Counted from the first letter of the stretch, positions 20,326 through 29,139 are shown. The stretch is 64,000 nt of DNA from an uncultured Robinsoniella sp. (GCA_900539655.1 UQCR01000011.1:27194-91193), one strand, 5' to 3'. Translations and numbers: made by a program. Notes: generated by a model not told the origin, from the letters alone.

Positions 20326-20339
20326 TGCGTTTAAACGCA
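20326..20339. promoter_or_regulatory. Perfect 14-bp palindrome before the 230-aa gene
   Basis: TGCGTTTAAACGCA lies between the LytTR gene stop and the ribosome binding site of the 230-aa gene. An AT-rich AATATTATAA stretch follows it on the minus strand, so it is not a typical terminator in the direction of the operon. It is a candidate operator or promoter-proximal hairpin. Confidence 0.4.
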
Positions 20340-20369
20340 CATTACGCACTTTCTGTAAGTCGAACTTTA

Positions 20370-21170
20370 TCACTCGCACATAAGCTCTTTATATATATTT
20401 TTATATTTTTTCACTGGTACAGGAATATGTGACCCGGAAATCATGATTAATTCCGAATTACGCAAAGCTTTCACATAACTTCGATTCACGATGTAACTGC
20501 GATGAACTTTTACAAAGTCTTGTCCCAGGATTCCATGACATTCTTTCCAGGAAATTCTGGCCTCAATACAGTTCTCCCTAACAGTGTGAAACAAAGTATA
20601 ATGGTTTTGGGCTTCCGCATATTCCACTTCCGACTCTTTTAAATAGTGTACACAACCATACTTATCCCTAATTTCTAATCGATGATCTTTTCCATTATCA
20701 TTTTCTATCAGTTTTTTCAGATATTCGTAAGTCATTGAACCTCTTTTACATGGAAAGAGCTCATAATCCCCTAGGTACTCAAGAGGACTTGAAATATGTA
20801 TATATATAATTTTCAATTCACCATTTTTTAAATGCCAGCTAAATGTCACCCTTTGCTCCTCTTGCAATAACAATTGTGTTTTCTGATCTGTAGTCACCAG
20901 ATAACGTCCCATCACCAGACAAGATTTCCTGTCATGGGCAACACACCAAAACTCCTGTTGCATTAAATGGCATTTAGGATTGGCTTTACTGGTTTCCACC
21001 AAATCCTGTACGACCATATCCTTTCCATGTTTAAATTCTTTCTTTAATGCCCCTATCCAGACAACCTCTTCGCTTAGCTGCCGAATAATGTAAGAACTGT
21101 CTTTTTGCCAAAAAAAATTAAGGCACTCCTGAGTTCTTGTAACCGCTTCCTGAATTTTCAATTTTTGCAT
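20370..21170 (-). CDS. LytTR-family transcriptional regulator with NTF2/SnoaL-like sensor domain
   Basis: Residues about 1-130 look like an NTF2/SnoaL-like fold (short helices, then FWCVAHDRKSCLVMGRYLVT and QRVTFSWHLKNGELKIIYIH strands). Residues about 165-266 are a LytTR DNA-binding domain with the typical EVEYAEAQNHYTLFHT strand pair and the FVKVHRSYIVNRSYV segment. There is no receiver domain or phosphorylation site, so the signal is likely sensed directly by the front domain. It is the first gene of the cluster, in the same direction as the 230-, 1111- and 3376-aa genes. The simplest reading is that it controls them. The family call is strong; the target is inferred from position. Confidence 0.85.
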   Translation of the reverse strand: MQKLKIQEAVTRTQECLNFFWQKDSSYIIRQLSEEVVWIGALKKEFKHGKDMVVQDLVETSKANPKCHLMQQEFWCVAHDRKSCLVMGRYLVTTDQKTQLLLQEEQRVTFSWHLKNGELKIIYIHISSPLEYLGDYELFPCKRGSMTYEYLKKLIENDNGKDHRLEIRDKYGCVHYLKESEVEYAEAQNHYTLFHTVRENCIEARISWKECHGILGQDFVKVHRSYIVNRSYVKALRNSELIMISGSHIPVPVKKYKNIYKELMCE

Positions 21171-21679
21171 AACACCACACTCCCAAAGCTTTTTTAAAGA
21201 TCTTAGATGATAGTAACGATTAATGTCAAATTTTTTCCCCTAAGTTGTGGTGAATTGCATATTTTCGATGTGAATGTACATACGTATGATCACACTCATA
21301 GAGCCCCAAATTATATCCGTCTGAATCCATTCCCTCCTTATTTTCACCTCATGGAATTTTACCCGGTCATTTTCATGTATAAAATTTACTATTTTACCCG
21401 GTTTATATTTATATATAGTTCACCTTAAATTATATCTAAATTTCATTTGTTTTCCTATGGATATGCACCAGTAACCCATACAAAGCGTGAAAAACTTTAT
21501 TTTGTATATTTTAAAGACAGCCAATCAAGGAGGCATATAAATATCACTAAAAAATGACATATATGTTTTCGACTGTATAATCCCAAAATAAAAGCCCTGT
21601 AACTTTTCTATAAAGTTTCAGAGCTTTTAACTTCCATATTTATTTTATCTGTCCGTTAACGGTTCAATGATGTATGATT
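21171..21679. promoter_or_regulatory. Control region upstream of the LytTR gene, with an 11-bp direct repeat
   Basis: About 500 bases without a convincing gene. Two identical copies of TTTTACCCGGT (21357-21367 and 21392-21402) lie in direct orientation, starts 35 bases apart. LytTR proteins bind direct repeats, so these are candidate sites, although the spacing is wider than the usual two helical turns. A ribosome-binding-site-like AAGGAGG at 21527-21533 has no usable start after it. The right end holds the terminator of the AraC gene. Confidence 0.4.
21591..21628 (-). terminator. Terminator of the AraC-type gene
   Basis: Imperfect stem AAAGCCCTGTAACTT and AAGTTTCAGAGCTTT with a short loop (TCTATA region), about 50 bases past the AraC stop codon. 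A-rich sequence on the plus strand gives T-rich sequence on the minus strand after the stem. Confidence 0.55.
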
Positions 21680-22501
21680 TTACAGTTCTATTCTCATATT
21701 AACCCGCCTGTATTCGCTGGGTGACATCCCCTCCCGCCGTTTAAAAAAAGCCGACAGGTAGTAAGCATCACAAAATTGATACTGCACAGCCAGTTCTTTG
21801 ATGGTTTTATCGGTGGTTACCAGTTCCTGGCGGAGTTTGGCGGAAAGCAGGTTTTCCGAATATGTTTTGATACTGCAGCCGAAATCCTTTTGAAATGCCC
21901 GGCTGAGGGTAGCAGGATGCCAGCCATGTCTGGCTGCGATATCGCTCATCCTTAATGCAGCAGACAGATTGGCATCAATCTCATCCAGAATAGCCCGATA
22001 CCTCATGAACTGAATATCCGGGGATGTCCAGTTGTCCGGTAACAGATCTGATAAAATCCTTAACAAAAAAGCATCATACCAGAGCTTGTCGCAGAAAGTA
22101 CTTGGCTCTAGAACAGTAAAAGCCGGGTTATCTCCCAGGGTTATCCGGCTGTTGCTGCGTCTGACTACGTCCAGAATCTCTTCCCTGGCAAGGGGGGCAG
22201 AAGCAATGCCGTTTTCGGCACCAAAAATATCCAGACCGGGCAGCAGTTCGGCGTGTAAGTCGATGTATATCTTTTCTATATAATGGCTGCACTTGCAGGA
22301 AAACTGTGTATTAGGCGGGATTAGATACGCATGCTCCGGCAGCAGTCTGATAATCTTTCCATCAACAAGAATTTCACCATCACCGTCCAAAACTAAATAG
22401 AGCGTATTATAGGGATATATATTTACCGGATAGTTCCAGCTTTCGTTATTACGGTAATATACGCAGTGTACAACTTTAGTGGTGACATCGGGAAAAGTCA
22501 A
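21680..22501 (-). CDS. AraC-family transcriptional regulator
   Basis: An N-terminal cupin-like sensing domain (HAYLIPPNTQFSC-type strand near residues 60-75) is followed by a C-terminal double helix-turn-helix. The latter contains LRMSDIAARHGWHPATLSRA and a DAYYLSAFFKRREGMSPSEYRR end. I choose the TTG at 22501 as start (273 residues) because GAAAGGATG precedes it. The ATG at 22537 (12 residues longer) lies between the promoter elements described below and has no ribosome binding site. The gene is divergent from the intracellular GH29 fucosidase. By analogy with other AraC/GH pairs it probably activates that gene when a fucosylated product is present. Confidence 0.85.
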   Translation of the reverse strand: MTFPDVTTKVVHCVYYRNNESWNYPVNIYPYNTLYLVLDGDGEILVDGKIIRLLPEHAYLIPPNTQFSCKCSHYIEKIYIDLHAELLPGLDIFGAENGIASAPLAREEILDVVRRSNSRITLGDNPAFTVLEPSTFCDKLWYDAFLLRILSDLLPDNWTSPDIQFMRYRAILDEIDANLSAALRMSDIAARHGWHPATLSRAFQKDFGCSIKTYSENLLSAKLRQELVTTDKTIKELAVQYQFCDAYYLSAFFKRREGMSPSEYRRVNMRIEL

Positions 22502-22523
22502 AAAATCACATCCTTTCATTATA

Positions 22524-22561
22524 ATATTACATTGCATTTTTCATGGTGTCAATCTTATAAT
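22524..22561. promoter_or_regulatory. Overlapping divergent promoters for the AraC gene and the GH29 gene
   Basis: On the minus strand TTGACA (22552-22547) and TAATAT (22529-22524) are 17 bases apart, a near-ideal sigma-A promoter for the AraC gene. On the plus strand TTGCAT (22532-22537) and TATAAT (22556-22561) are 18 bases apart and face the GH29 gene. The two promoters overlap, so they probably compete or are switched together. Confidence 0.6.
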
Positions 22562-22631
22562 ATTGGTATGTTAATACGAATTACTTTAAGTTTTTTAACT
22601 TCAGACAAGAAAAATCAAAGGAGATGCAGCT

Positions 22632-23879
22632 ATGTATGATACAAAACAGAAATGGTTTAAAGAAGCCAAATACGGAATGTTTATCCACTGGGGACTCTAC
22701 TCCATCTTAGCAGGAGAATACAATGGAAAAGTTACAGATAATATCGCAGAATGGATCATGAATGATCTGGATATTCCTATCCCAGAATACGAAAAACTGG
22801 CAGCTCAGTTTAATCCGGTTAATTTCAATGCCGACGAATATGTCCGTCAGGCTCGTGACTGGGGAATGAAATATCTGACATTTACTGCAAAACACCATGA
22901 TGGATTTGCACTTTATCACTCACACTGTTCATCTTATAATGTTGTAGATGCAACGCCTTTTGGCAGAGATATCGTGGCAGAACTGGGTGAAGCCTGCCGT
23001 AAGTATGATGTGAAATTCTGCCTTTATTACTCACAGGCTCAGGACTGGCATCATCCTGATGGTTATATCCATAAGAAAAATAATGATGGAAAAAACTTCC
23101 GCCGTTATTTAGATGAAAAATGCCTTCCTCAGATTAAAGAACTCCTTACCGGCTATGGGGATGTACACATGCTCTGGCTGGATACGCCTATGGGCTGTAC
23201 AAAAGAAGAGAGCCAGGAGATCTATGACCTGATCAAATCCATACAGCCTGCATGCATTGTCAGCGGCAGAATTGGCAACCAGATTGGTGATTATATGACA
23301 ACCGGTGACAATGCAATACCGTCACTGCCATTTAACGGAGACTGGGAGGTTCCTGCGACCCTGAATGATACTTTTGCCTACAGTAAGCATGACCATAATT
23401 GGAAGACACCGGAGGAGATCATCCACTTAATGCTTAGAATCAACAGCCGTGGTGGTAACTATCTGCTGAATATCGGTCCGAAAGCTGATGGAAGCATCCC
23501 AGAAGAAAGCTGCCGCATCCTTGACAGCATAGCGGAATATTTAAAAAGCTGCGGAGACAGTGTCTATGCAACAAAGCCAGTTCCCCACTATGTCTATGAA
23601 ATGGACAATGTGATTTTTACCGGCAAAGACTATCGTTTATACATTCACTTGAAAAAACCAGTGAAAAAACTGTTGCTGAATAACATCGCCAATACCATTG
23701 AGAAAGCGTATCTGCTTCACAGCGGCAAGCCTGTTATCGGAAACTGCGTCAAAAGCTGCGAAGGTGACTCTTGCTGGATGTTCGAAATCTCGGAAGATGA
23801 GTCTGATTTCCATCCCATCGATACCGTGATCTGTGTTGAAATGGGCGAAAAGGAACTGCTGCTTGAGACATTGAAATAG
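22632..23879 (+). CDS. Intracellular alpha-L-fucosidase, family GH29
   Basis: GH29 enzymes remove alpha-linked L-fucose with retention. The 415-residue product starts with the family's KYGMFIHWGLYS motif near residue 14. It continues with LTFTAKHHDGFALYHS near residues 80-95. The likely nucleophile is the aspartate in HMLWLDTPMG (about residue 183), and NSRGGNYLLNIGPKADG occurs near residues 275-292. The length is that of the catalytic and C-terminal sandwich domains alone. There is no signal peptide, so it acts in the cytoplasm on imported oligosaccharides. A good AAAGGAG ribosome binding site precedes the ATG. The neighbours are a divergent AraC regulator and a convergent GH127 gene. Confidence 0.9.
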   Translation: MYDTKQKWFKEAKYGMFIHWGLYSILAGEYNGKVTDNIAEWIMNDLDIPIPEYEKLAAQFNPVNFNADEYVRQARDWGMKYLTFTAKHHDGFALYHSHCSSYNVVDATPFGRDIVAELGEACRKYDVKFCLYYSQAQDWHHPDGYIHKKNNDGKNFRRYLDEKCLPQIKELLTGYGDVHMLWLDTPMGCTKEESQEIYDLIKSIQPACIVSGRIGNQIGDYMTTGDNAIPSLPFNGDWEVPATLNDTFAYSKHDHNWKTPEEIIHLMLRINSRGGNYLLNIGPKADGSIPEESCRILDSIAEYLKSCGDSVYATKPVPHYVYEMDNVIFTGKDYRLYIHLKKPVKKLLLNNIANTIEKAYLLHSGKPVIGNCVKSCEGDSCWMFEISEDESDFHPIDTVICVEMGEKELLLETLK

Positions 23880-23891
23880 AAGTAAAATGGA

Positions 23892-23936
23892 AGGCTGCGA
23901 AAAATGAGATATCATTTTTTCACAGCCTCTTTTTTT
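23892..23936 (+). terminator. Terminator of the GH29 gene
   Basis: Stem AGGCTGCGAAAAATGA (23892-23907) with its near-perfect complement ending at 23928, followed by an eight-base T run. It lies between convergent genes and is clearly oriented for the plus strand. Confidence 0.85.
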
Positions 23937-23962
23937 CACATTCTCTTTTCATCCTTATAAAA

Positions 23963-25864
23963 CTAGATCAGCGAAAAAGTAACTTTTCTTAATATGGTAT
24001 GCCCCATGGGAATTAATTGTATAGCATATTCCGCATTATCCATCCATATACTTCCGCAAATAGTTCCTGCTTCTCTGCTTTTTTCAGCCTGTACATTTTC
24101 TCTATATTGGAAGTGGGATAACTCCTGTTCCTTAATACAGGCTCTCTCTGATTCCCGGCTGACGGGCAGATAGGCTTTTTCGCTGAACCCCTGTACTTCC
24201 ATCTCTTTTAATACTATTTCTTCTGATTCAATTGGCAATGCATAAACCAGAGGCCCTCTGCTAAAAAACACCTCTCCATTAAAATCTCTTTTACACTGTA
24301 CGGCACCTGTCAGGCTGATCTCCACCACAGTGGTATCTTCCCAGATTTTGTGAACGGTTATGCGGTTTTCCTCTGCATCTTTCTTATCATAAATGTGATT
24401 ATCTATTATAAGCTGATCTGCCCAGCCGGGAAAACGAAAGGAAAGCGAAAACTCAGAGGGATTTGATACTGTTACCTCAAACCGGATATTAAATGCATAT
24501 GGATAGTCTGTATATTCCTTAATTATAATCTCCGTTTCCTGCCGGGTGTCCTTAAAATTACATGGCCCATATAATACAGCCTCATATCCGGACTCCGTCT
24601 TTAAGAACATTGATGAAATAAAATAAGGCACAATCCTACCCGAATTAGGCACACAACATACTGCCGCATCCTGGTGGGTTGGTGAATATTTATATCTTGG
24701 GTTATAGTGTCCATCACCAGGATTGCGATACTCATTTGCCTCATAGCAATTATCTGTCTTACAATACATAATGCTGCTGTCTAAAGGGTGCATCATCCCC
24801 TGAGCCGCATTATAATACAGCCACTCAGCCTTGTCTGCCCATGACAGATCACCAGACATGGACATTAGCAATAAGTAGCTGTCCATAAGTTCATGAACAG
24901 AACAAAACTCATATCCCGTTATCGTAGCGTCCGCAGTCCTTCCAAATATCCATTCATCTCCGATTGGTGCCCCCGAGGGCGTTAAATAAAAAGGCAGTTT
25001 TGTTAATAACTTTTCAAGCAATGGCTGATACTCTTTTTTTGTATATGCAGCTATAATGAGCGCTCTGATGTGCTCATAGGTATGTACTCCATGACTTCTG
25101 AAAAAATAATCAGGATTATCTATATTGCACATTTTAAGATCTTCCTCTGATACCGGATGCCTGGAAAAATCCTCATATAACCAGACAGCATAATCCACGT
25201 ATTCCTGATTGCCTGTGATACAATATAACTGATATAAGGCATCTACAATCGTCAGCCCATGGCAATGTCCCGCTGAACTGTCTTTCACTGAAAAAGGACA
25301 TGATTTATATATGGGATATCCCTGCATGATTCTTTGCGCTGCGAGCTCCACCTTATGTAATATTTTTTTATCCCGGACAGCTTCATAATATCCAAGCAAT
25401 ACCCGAAGCAGCGTAGATTGTGCCCATAGTTCCCCATTTTCCGTTTGAAATTGAAATCGAAGTTCCTCTCTGTAAATTCCAATATAACCATCCTCGTCCT
25501 GGGTATCTGATAACCGCCAGACTAAGTCAGCCGCTTTTTCTTTCCACTTATCATAATCCAGTAAAAATGCAGAACGGCAATATCCATCCAGCCAATTAGA
25601 CTGTGATTCACTGTTCCACCAAAGGTATTGCTCCTTTGGACCTTCCATTTCAGCCTCTTCCGTTTCTTTTCGTCCCAGATCCGTTAATTTGGCATCGTGT
25701 CCAAGGCGGTCTCTTCCGTATATCTCCTGCTTTACAAGCAGCTCCGGAACTAATTCATCTAAATGCCCGATACATCCCTGCATATTTTTTACCAGAGAAT
25801 CTTTCAGCCATCCCTCTGGTTTAATTGCACCCAGAGCTGCTCTATGTTTCATTTTTATATCCAT
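23963..25864 (-). CDS. GH127-type beta-L-arabinofuranosidase
   Basis: The 633-residue protein has the (alpha/alpha)6-barrel plus beta-sandwich pattern of the GH127 superfamily (former DUF1680). The metal/catalytic set is visible. There is an E-F-C triplet in GYEFCSVHEL (about residues 319-321) and a Cys-Cys pair in AAVCCVPNSGR (about 403-404). They are spaced like the zinc-holding Glu/Cys and Cys-Cys of the characterised Bifidobacterium enzyme. It also contains RSHGVHTYEHIRA near residue 260. There is no signal peptide, so it is cytoplasmic. The family removes beta-L-arabinofuranosyl units from plant glycans, though some members act on other sugars. It is separately transcribed from the LacI operon upstream (120-base gap). 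Confidence 0.85.
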   Translation of the reverse strand: MDIKMKHRAALGAIKPEGWLKDSLVKNMQGCIGHLDELVPELLVKQEIYGRDRLGHDAKLTDLGRKETEEAEMEGPKEQYLWWNSESQSNWLDGYCRSAFLLDYDKWKEKAADLVWRLSDTQDEDGYIGIYREELRFQFQTENGELWAQSTLLRVLLGYYEAVRDKKILHKVELAAQRIMQGYPIYKSCPFSVKDSSAGHCHGLTIVDALYQLYCITGNQEYVDYAVWLYEDFSRHPVSEEDLKMCNIDNPDYFFRSHGVHTYEHIRALIIAAYTKKEYQPLLEKLLTKLPFYLTPSGAPIGDEWIFGRTADATITGYEFCSVHELMDSYLLLMSMSGDLSWADKAEWLYYNAAQGMMHPLDSSIMYCKTDNCYEANEYRNPGDGHYNPRYKYSPTHQDAAVCCVPNSGRIVPYFISSMFLKTESGYEAVLYGPCNFKDTRQETEIIIKEYTDYPYAFNIRFEVTVSNPSEFSLSFRFPGWADQLIIDNHIYDKKDAEENRITVHKIWEDTTVVEISLTGAVQCKRDFNGEVFFSRGPLVYALPIESEEIVLKEMEVQGFSEKAYLPVSRESERACIKEQELSHFQYRENVQAEKSREAGTICGSIWMDNAEYAIQLIPMGHTILRKVTFSLI

Positions 25865-25984
25865 TGCAAATTACCTTCTTTCCATAATCTTACGAGCTTA
25901 ACCAGTGCTCCATCCGGATAGTCATAAAGTGACTGTCAAGTGCTGTCACCATCGTTACTGTCTGGATCTAATACAGCATTTACG

Positions 25985-27016
25985 TTATTTTTCAGATGGA
26001 TTTGATATAAATCTTGCTGTAGTTCCTCCTACATATAACTCCGTATCATAAAGTTCATGAACCTGCACATCCGTAAATTTGCCCGATATGATACCTTCAA
26101 TCAATTCCAGGCTATGCTTCGCTAAAAGCTCAAATGGCTGTCGGATACTGGTCAGCTTGGGTCCCATATAAAAATTAGGTTTCACATGCTGACAGTCGAA
26201 TCCAATAATTGAAATATCCAGGGGAACCTTAAGCCCTTCTGACTGGATAACCTCAATCGCTTCAAAAGCGGCAGCATCATCAAAGCAGCATATGGCAGAG
26301 GGCCGTACCCCGCTGTCTAAATCCAAAAGTGCATGAACCGCCTCTTTCACTCCGTCTATATCATTATCTGCATACTGTATATAATCCTTGTGTATAAATA
26401 TATTATGCATTCTCATTGTCTCTATATATCCATTTACCCTGTCTGCCCAGACCATTAAATTGGGTGAACCAGCCAAACATGCAATTTTTACATGTCCTAA
26501 ACCCAAAAGATATTCCACAGCCAGCTGAGAGCCTTTTCTGTTATTGATCATCAGCGTATTTACTTCTATCCCTGGAAAAGAATTGTCAATCACCACAATC
26601 GGATATTTATTTTCCTGTAACTTACGGATTAAATTGAATTCATTGACATAAGAAGAAAATAATATAATTCCAGCTGATATTCTGGTCATCATTTCGATTT
26701 GATCTGACAGATTGCAATCCTCACCTAAGGTACTGTAAAACATCACTTCATAAGAAAGGCACTGGGCATATTTTTGAAAATAATATAACAGGTCATGATA
26801 AAATGGTTTATGAATATCATGCAGAACAACAGTTATAATATTGTTTTTTATAATAGAATTACTTTTTTTGAACATTATTTTATCATATCCCAGCTCCCGG
26901 ATGACTTCGAGTACCCGCTCCCTGGTATTCTGATTTACATTTTCTTTTCCATTCAATACTCTTGAAACCGTTGCAAGTGATACCCCTGCCGTCTCCGCTA
27001 TCAATTTTATATTCAT
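25985..27016 (-). CDS. LacI-family transcriptional regulator
   Basis: The N-terminus is a textbook LacI helix-turn-helix (IKLIAETAGVSLATVSRVLN) and hinge. A periplasmic-binding-protein fold follows (GIILFSSYVNEF, VIDNSFPGIEVNTLMINN, PSAICCFDDAAAFEA and DISIIGFDCQ). I set the start at ATG 27016, giving 343 residues, because AGGAGGGTGG lies at 27021-27030. The longer frame to 27091 would add 25 residues that overlap the amidohydrolase gene. It is the last gene of the sugar-transport operon and most likely represses that operon until its sugar or derivative is present. Confidence 0.9.
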   Translation of the reverse strand: MNIKLIAETAGVSLATVSRVLNGKENVNQNTRERVLEVIRELGYDKIMFKKSNSIIKNNIITVVLHDIHKPFYHDLLYYFQKYAQCLSYEVMFYSTLGEDCNLSDQIEMMTRISAGIILFSSYVNEFNLIRKLQENKYPIVVIDNSFPGIEVNTLMINNRKGSQLAVEYLLGLGHVKIACLAGSPNLMVWADRVNGYIETMRMHNIFIHKDYIQYADNDIDGVKEAVHALLDLDSGVRPSAICCFDDAAAFEAIEVIQSEGLKVPLDISIIGFDCQHVKPNFYMGPKLTSIRQPFELLAKHSLELIEGIISGKFTDVQVHELYDTELYVGGTTARFISNPSEK

Positions 27017-27042
27017 AACCCCACCCTCCTGTAAGACCTGCT

Positions 27043-28263
27043 TTATTTTAAATATAACCGACAGGCATTCTGGTACAAAATCTTTTGGCATATATCTTTT
27101 GCAGATTGATAACTTATTAATCCATGGTCTGTTTTTTCTCCAAGGACGCTGCCCAGCACATGCTTCATAGCCAGCAGCGCTCCATAACTGTCTTCTGCAA
27201 GCCAGGTATCACATCCCCAACACACCTTGGATATGTCACCGATATCCATAAGCTTTTCCAAAAACCGTTTTGCTTCACTGGTGGATATAATCGGCAGCCA
27301 GCAAAAATCCACATATACATTCCGATAAGTGCAGACGAGGCCGCAGAGATCATCTATCCACGGATAATTTCCATGAAACAGCACGAATTTCGTCTCGGGA
27401 TTATCAGAGATCACTTCCTGAAGATAGATTGCACTTGTTTTATGCAATATTCCCAGCCCTGTATGGCATTGCAACGGAATTTGATGAACCGCCGCAAAAT
27501 TGCAGATATCGTAAAAGATATAATTTTGGAAATCTTCAATTTCTTTCTTTTGTATTAATCCCGGAGTTTTTCCTGATTGAAATGCCTTTTCTGCTTTTTC
27601 TTTTTCCGTCTTTTTAAAGTTTAAGCCTCTGTCATATGCAGCAGCACATTTCAAAGCAACACATCCATTTTGAATCTGCCTCTTAAGTTCTGTATGCATG
27701 AAAGCAATGTATTCATCAAGATCTTTCACTGATTTCCATTGATTTACCTGATATGGATTATTTCCATTGTGGTCCACCGCATACTCATCGTATCCGTATA
27801 AATACATATTAATGCGATAGGCAGAAAGAAAGATATCTGACATGTGTTCGATTTTTCCGGGATTCCAGTACGCGTCTACTATCATATGCTCATAACAGCA
27901 ATCATTTTCCAAAATGCGAATGTTATGTCCGTATTCTCCATAAGCCTCTTTTATTGCTGTATCAGTCTTTTCTACATTCTGTATATCTAATGGATCCCGA
28001 ATATCATATAGCGTCTGAATTCCTTTTTCCAGCCATACAAAATATGAATTATATTTCATGCGTTCTATAAAATCTTTTGGTACTCCGGCTTCCATGCCAT
28101 TTTGTATATTTTCTCCATTGATATCATCTTTTAAATAGGTGAGGCGCAGCATTTTCATCAAATCCATATCTGCCTGCTGTTTATGCGGGTAATGATGGGA
28201 ATGTGTATTAAACACTGTTATTCCTTCCATATATTCTAATAATCTTTCATAATTTCCAGTCAT
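27043..28263 (-). CDS. Amidohydrolase-superfamily metal-dependent hydrolase
   Basis: The 406-residue protein shows the scattered metal ligands of the TIM-barrel amidohydrolase_2 group. These are a THSHH motif near residues 20-24, an ALKCAAAYDRG lysine segment near residue 205, PLQCHTGLG near residue 268, VLFHGNYPW near residue 295 and a CWGCDTW aspartate near residue 349. Related proteins hydrolyse or isomerise sugar-derived acids and lactones, and uronate isomerase shares the fold. The exact reaction is not readable from the sequence. It lies between the transporter permeases and the LacI gene with short gaps, so it probably processes the imported compound. Confidence 0.8.
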   Translation of the reverse strand: MTGNYERLLEYMEGITVFNTHSHHYPHKQQADMDLMKMLRLTYLKDDINGENIQNGMEAGVPKDFIERMKYNSYFVWLEKGIQTLYDIRDPLDIQNVEKTDTAIKEAYGEYGHNIRILENDCCYEHMIVDAYWNPGKIEHMSDIFLSAYRINMYLYGYDEYAVDHNGNNPYQVNQWKSVKDLDEYIAFMHTELKRQIQNGCVALKCAAAYDRGLNFKKTEKEKAEKAFQSGKTPGLIQKKEIEDFQNYIFYDICNFAAVHQIPLQCHTGLGILHKTSAIYLQEVISDNPETKFVLFHGNYPWIDDLCGLVCTYRNVYVDFCWLPIISTSEAKRFLEKLMDIGDISKVCWGCDTWLAEDSYGALLAMKHVLGSVLGEKTDHGLISYQSAKDICQKILYQNACRLYLK

Positions 28264-28299
28264 CTAAGTCTCCTTAATATATGTAAACGCCTGCCGCAC

Positions 28300-29139
28300 T
28301 TATCCTTTAACTGCCCCAGCCACTACTCCTTCTATAATATATCTCTGACATACCATATAAAATACTACGATGGGGATGATAGAGAGTACAAGTAAAGCCA
28401 TCATCGCTCCCATATCGACAGAACCATATCCGCCTTTTAAATATTGTACTGCAATAGGTATCGTTTTGTATTTTTTCAGATCCAGCACCAAATATGGCAG
28501 CAGATAATCATTCCATATCCACATTGCCTGGAGTATTGCAACAGAAATGCAAGTAGGCTTCAGGACGGGAAATACAATTTTAAAATAGGTTTGAACAGGA
28601 TTACACCCATCTATCATCGCTGCTTCTTCTATTTCAAGAGGAATGGATTTCACGAATCCGCAAAACATAAAGACCGACAAGCCGGCTCCAAAGCCCAGGT
28701 ATATGATAATAATTCCAACCGGATTTCCCAGCTTCAGTGTATCCGAAATTTTGGACAGCGTAAACATCACCATCTGAAAAGGTACAATCATAGAAAATAC
28801 GCATAAATAATAGATACTCTCCGTTACTTTCGTCTTCACACGGGTAATATACCAGGCACACATAGACGTGCAAAGCACAATTGCGATTACGGAACAAATG
28901 GTAATAAATGCAGAGTAGCCAAATGCCTGGAAAAAATCTGTCTTTTTATTTCCGTTTAAATAGTTATCCCATCCCACAAAGTTTTTGCTCATCACCATTT
29001 TAAATGGCTCTTTATTTATGTAGGATTTCTTTTTAAATGAATTCATGATAACTATAAAAATAGGACTGATGAATACGACAGAGAGAATGGAAAAGCAGCA
29101 AGTCATGAATCCTCCATTTTTCACCTTATTTTCTTTCAT
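28300..29139 (-). CDS. Sugar ABC transporter permease, MalG type (CUT1)
   Basis: Six hydrophobic segments are visible, with the cytoplasmic EAA loop (EIEEAAMIDGCNPVQTYFK) that contacts the ATPase and the C-terminal EGVVAGAVKG ending common in CUT1 permeases. The 279-residue length is normal. Its ATG overlaps the stop of the partner permease by one base (TAATG), so the two are translationally coupled. No ATPase gene lies in the operon, so a shared MsmK/UgpC-type ATPase encoded elsewhere is expected. The substrate is probably an oligosaccharide. Confidence 0.92.
   Translation of the reverse strand: MKENKVKNGGFMTCCFSILSVVFISPIFIVIMNSFKKKSYINKEPFKMVMSKNFVGWDNYLNGNKKTDFFQAFGYSAFITICSVIAIVLCTSMCAWYITRVKTKVTESIYYLCVFSMIVPFQMVMFTLSKISDTLKLGNPVGIIIIYLGFGAGLSVFMFCGFVKSIPLEIEEAAMIDGCNPVQTYFKIVFPVLKPTCISVAILQAMWIWNDYLLPYLVLDLKKYKTIPIAVQYLKGGYGSVDMGAMMALLVLSIIPIVVFYMVCQRYIIEGVVAGAVKG

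Noticed and set aside
21207..21428. 73-codon plus-strand frame upstream of the LytTR gene
   Set aside because: Aromatic- and isoleucine-rich composition typical of AT-rich non-coding DNA; no ribosome binding site. The region contains direct repeats instead.
21527..21590. Ribosome-binding-site-like AAGGAGG followed by a terminator, as a tiny gene
   Set aside because: No ATG, GTG or TTG at a usable distance; the downstream frame is only about 17 codons.
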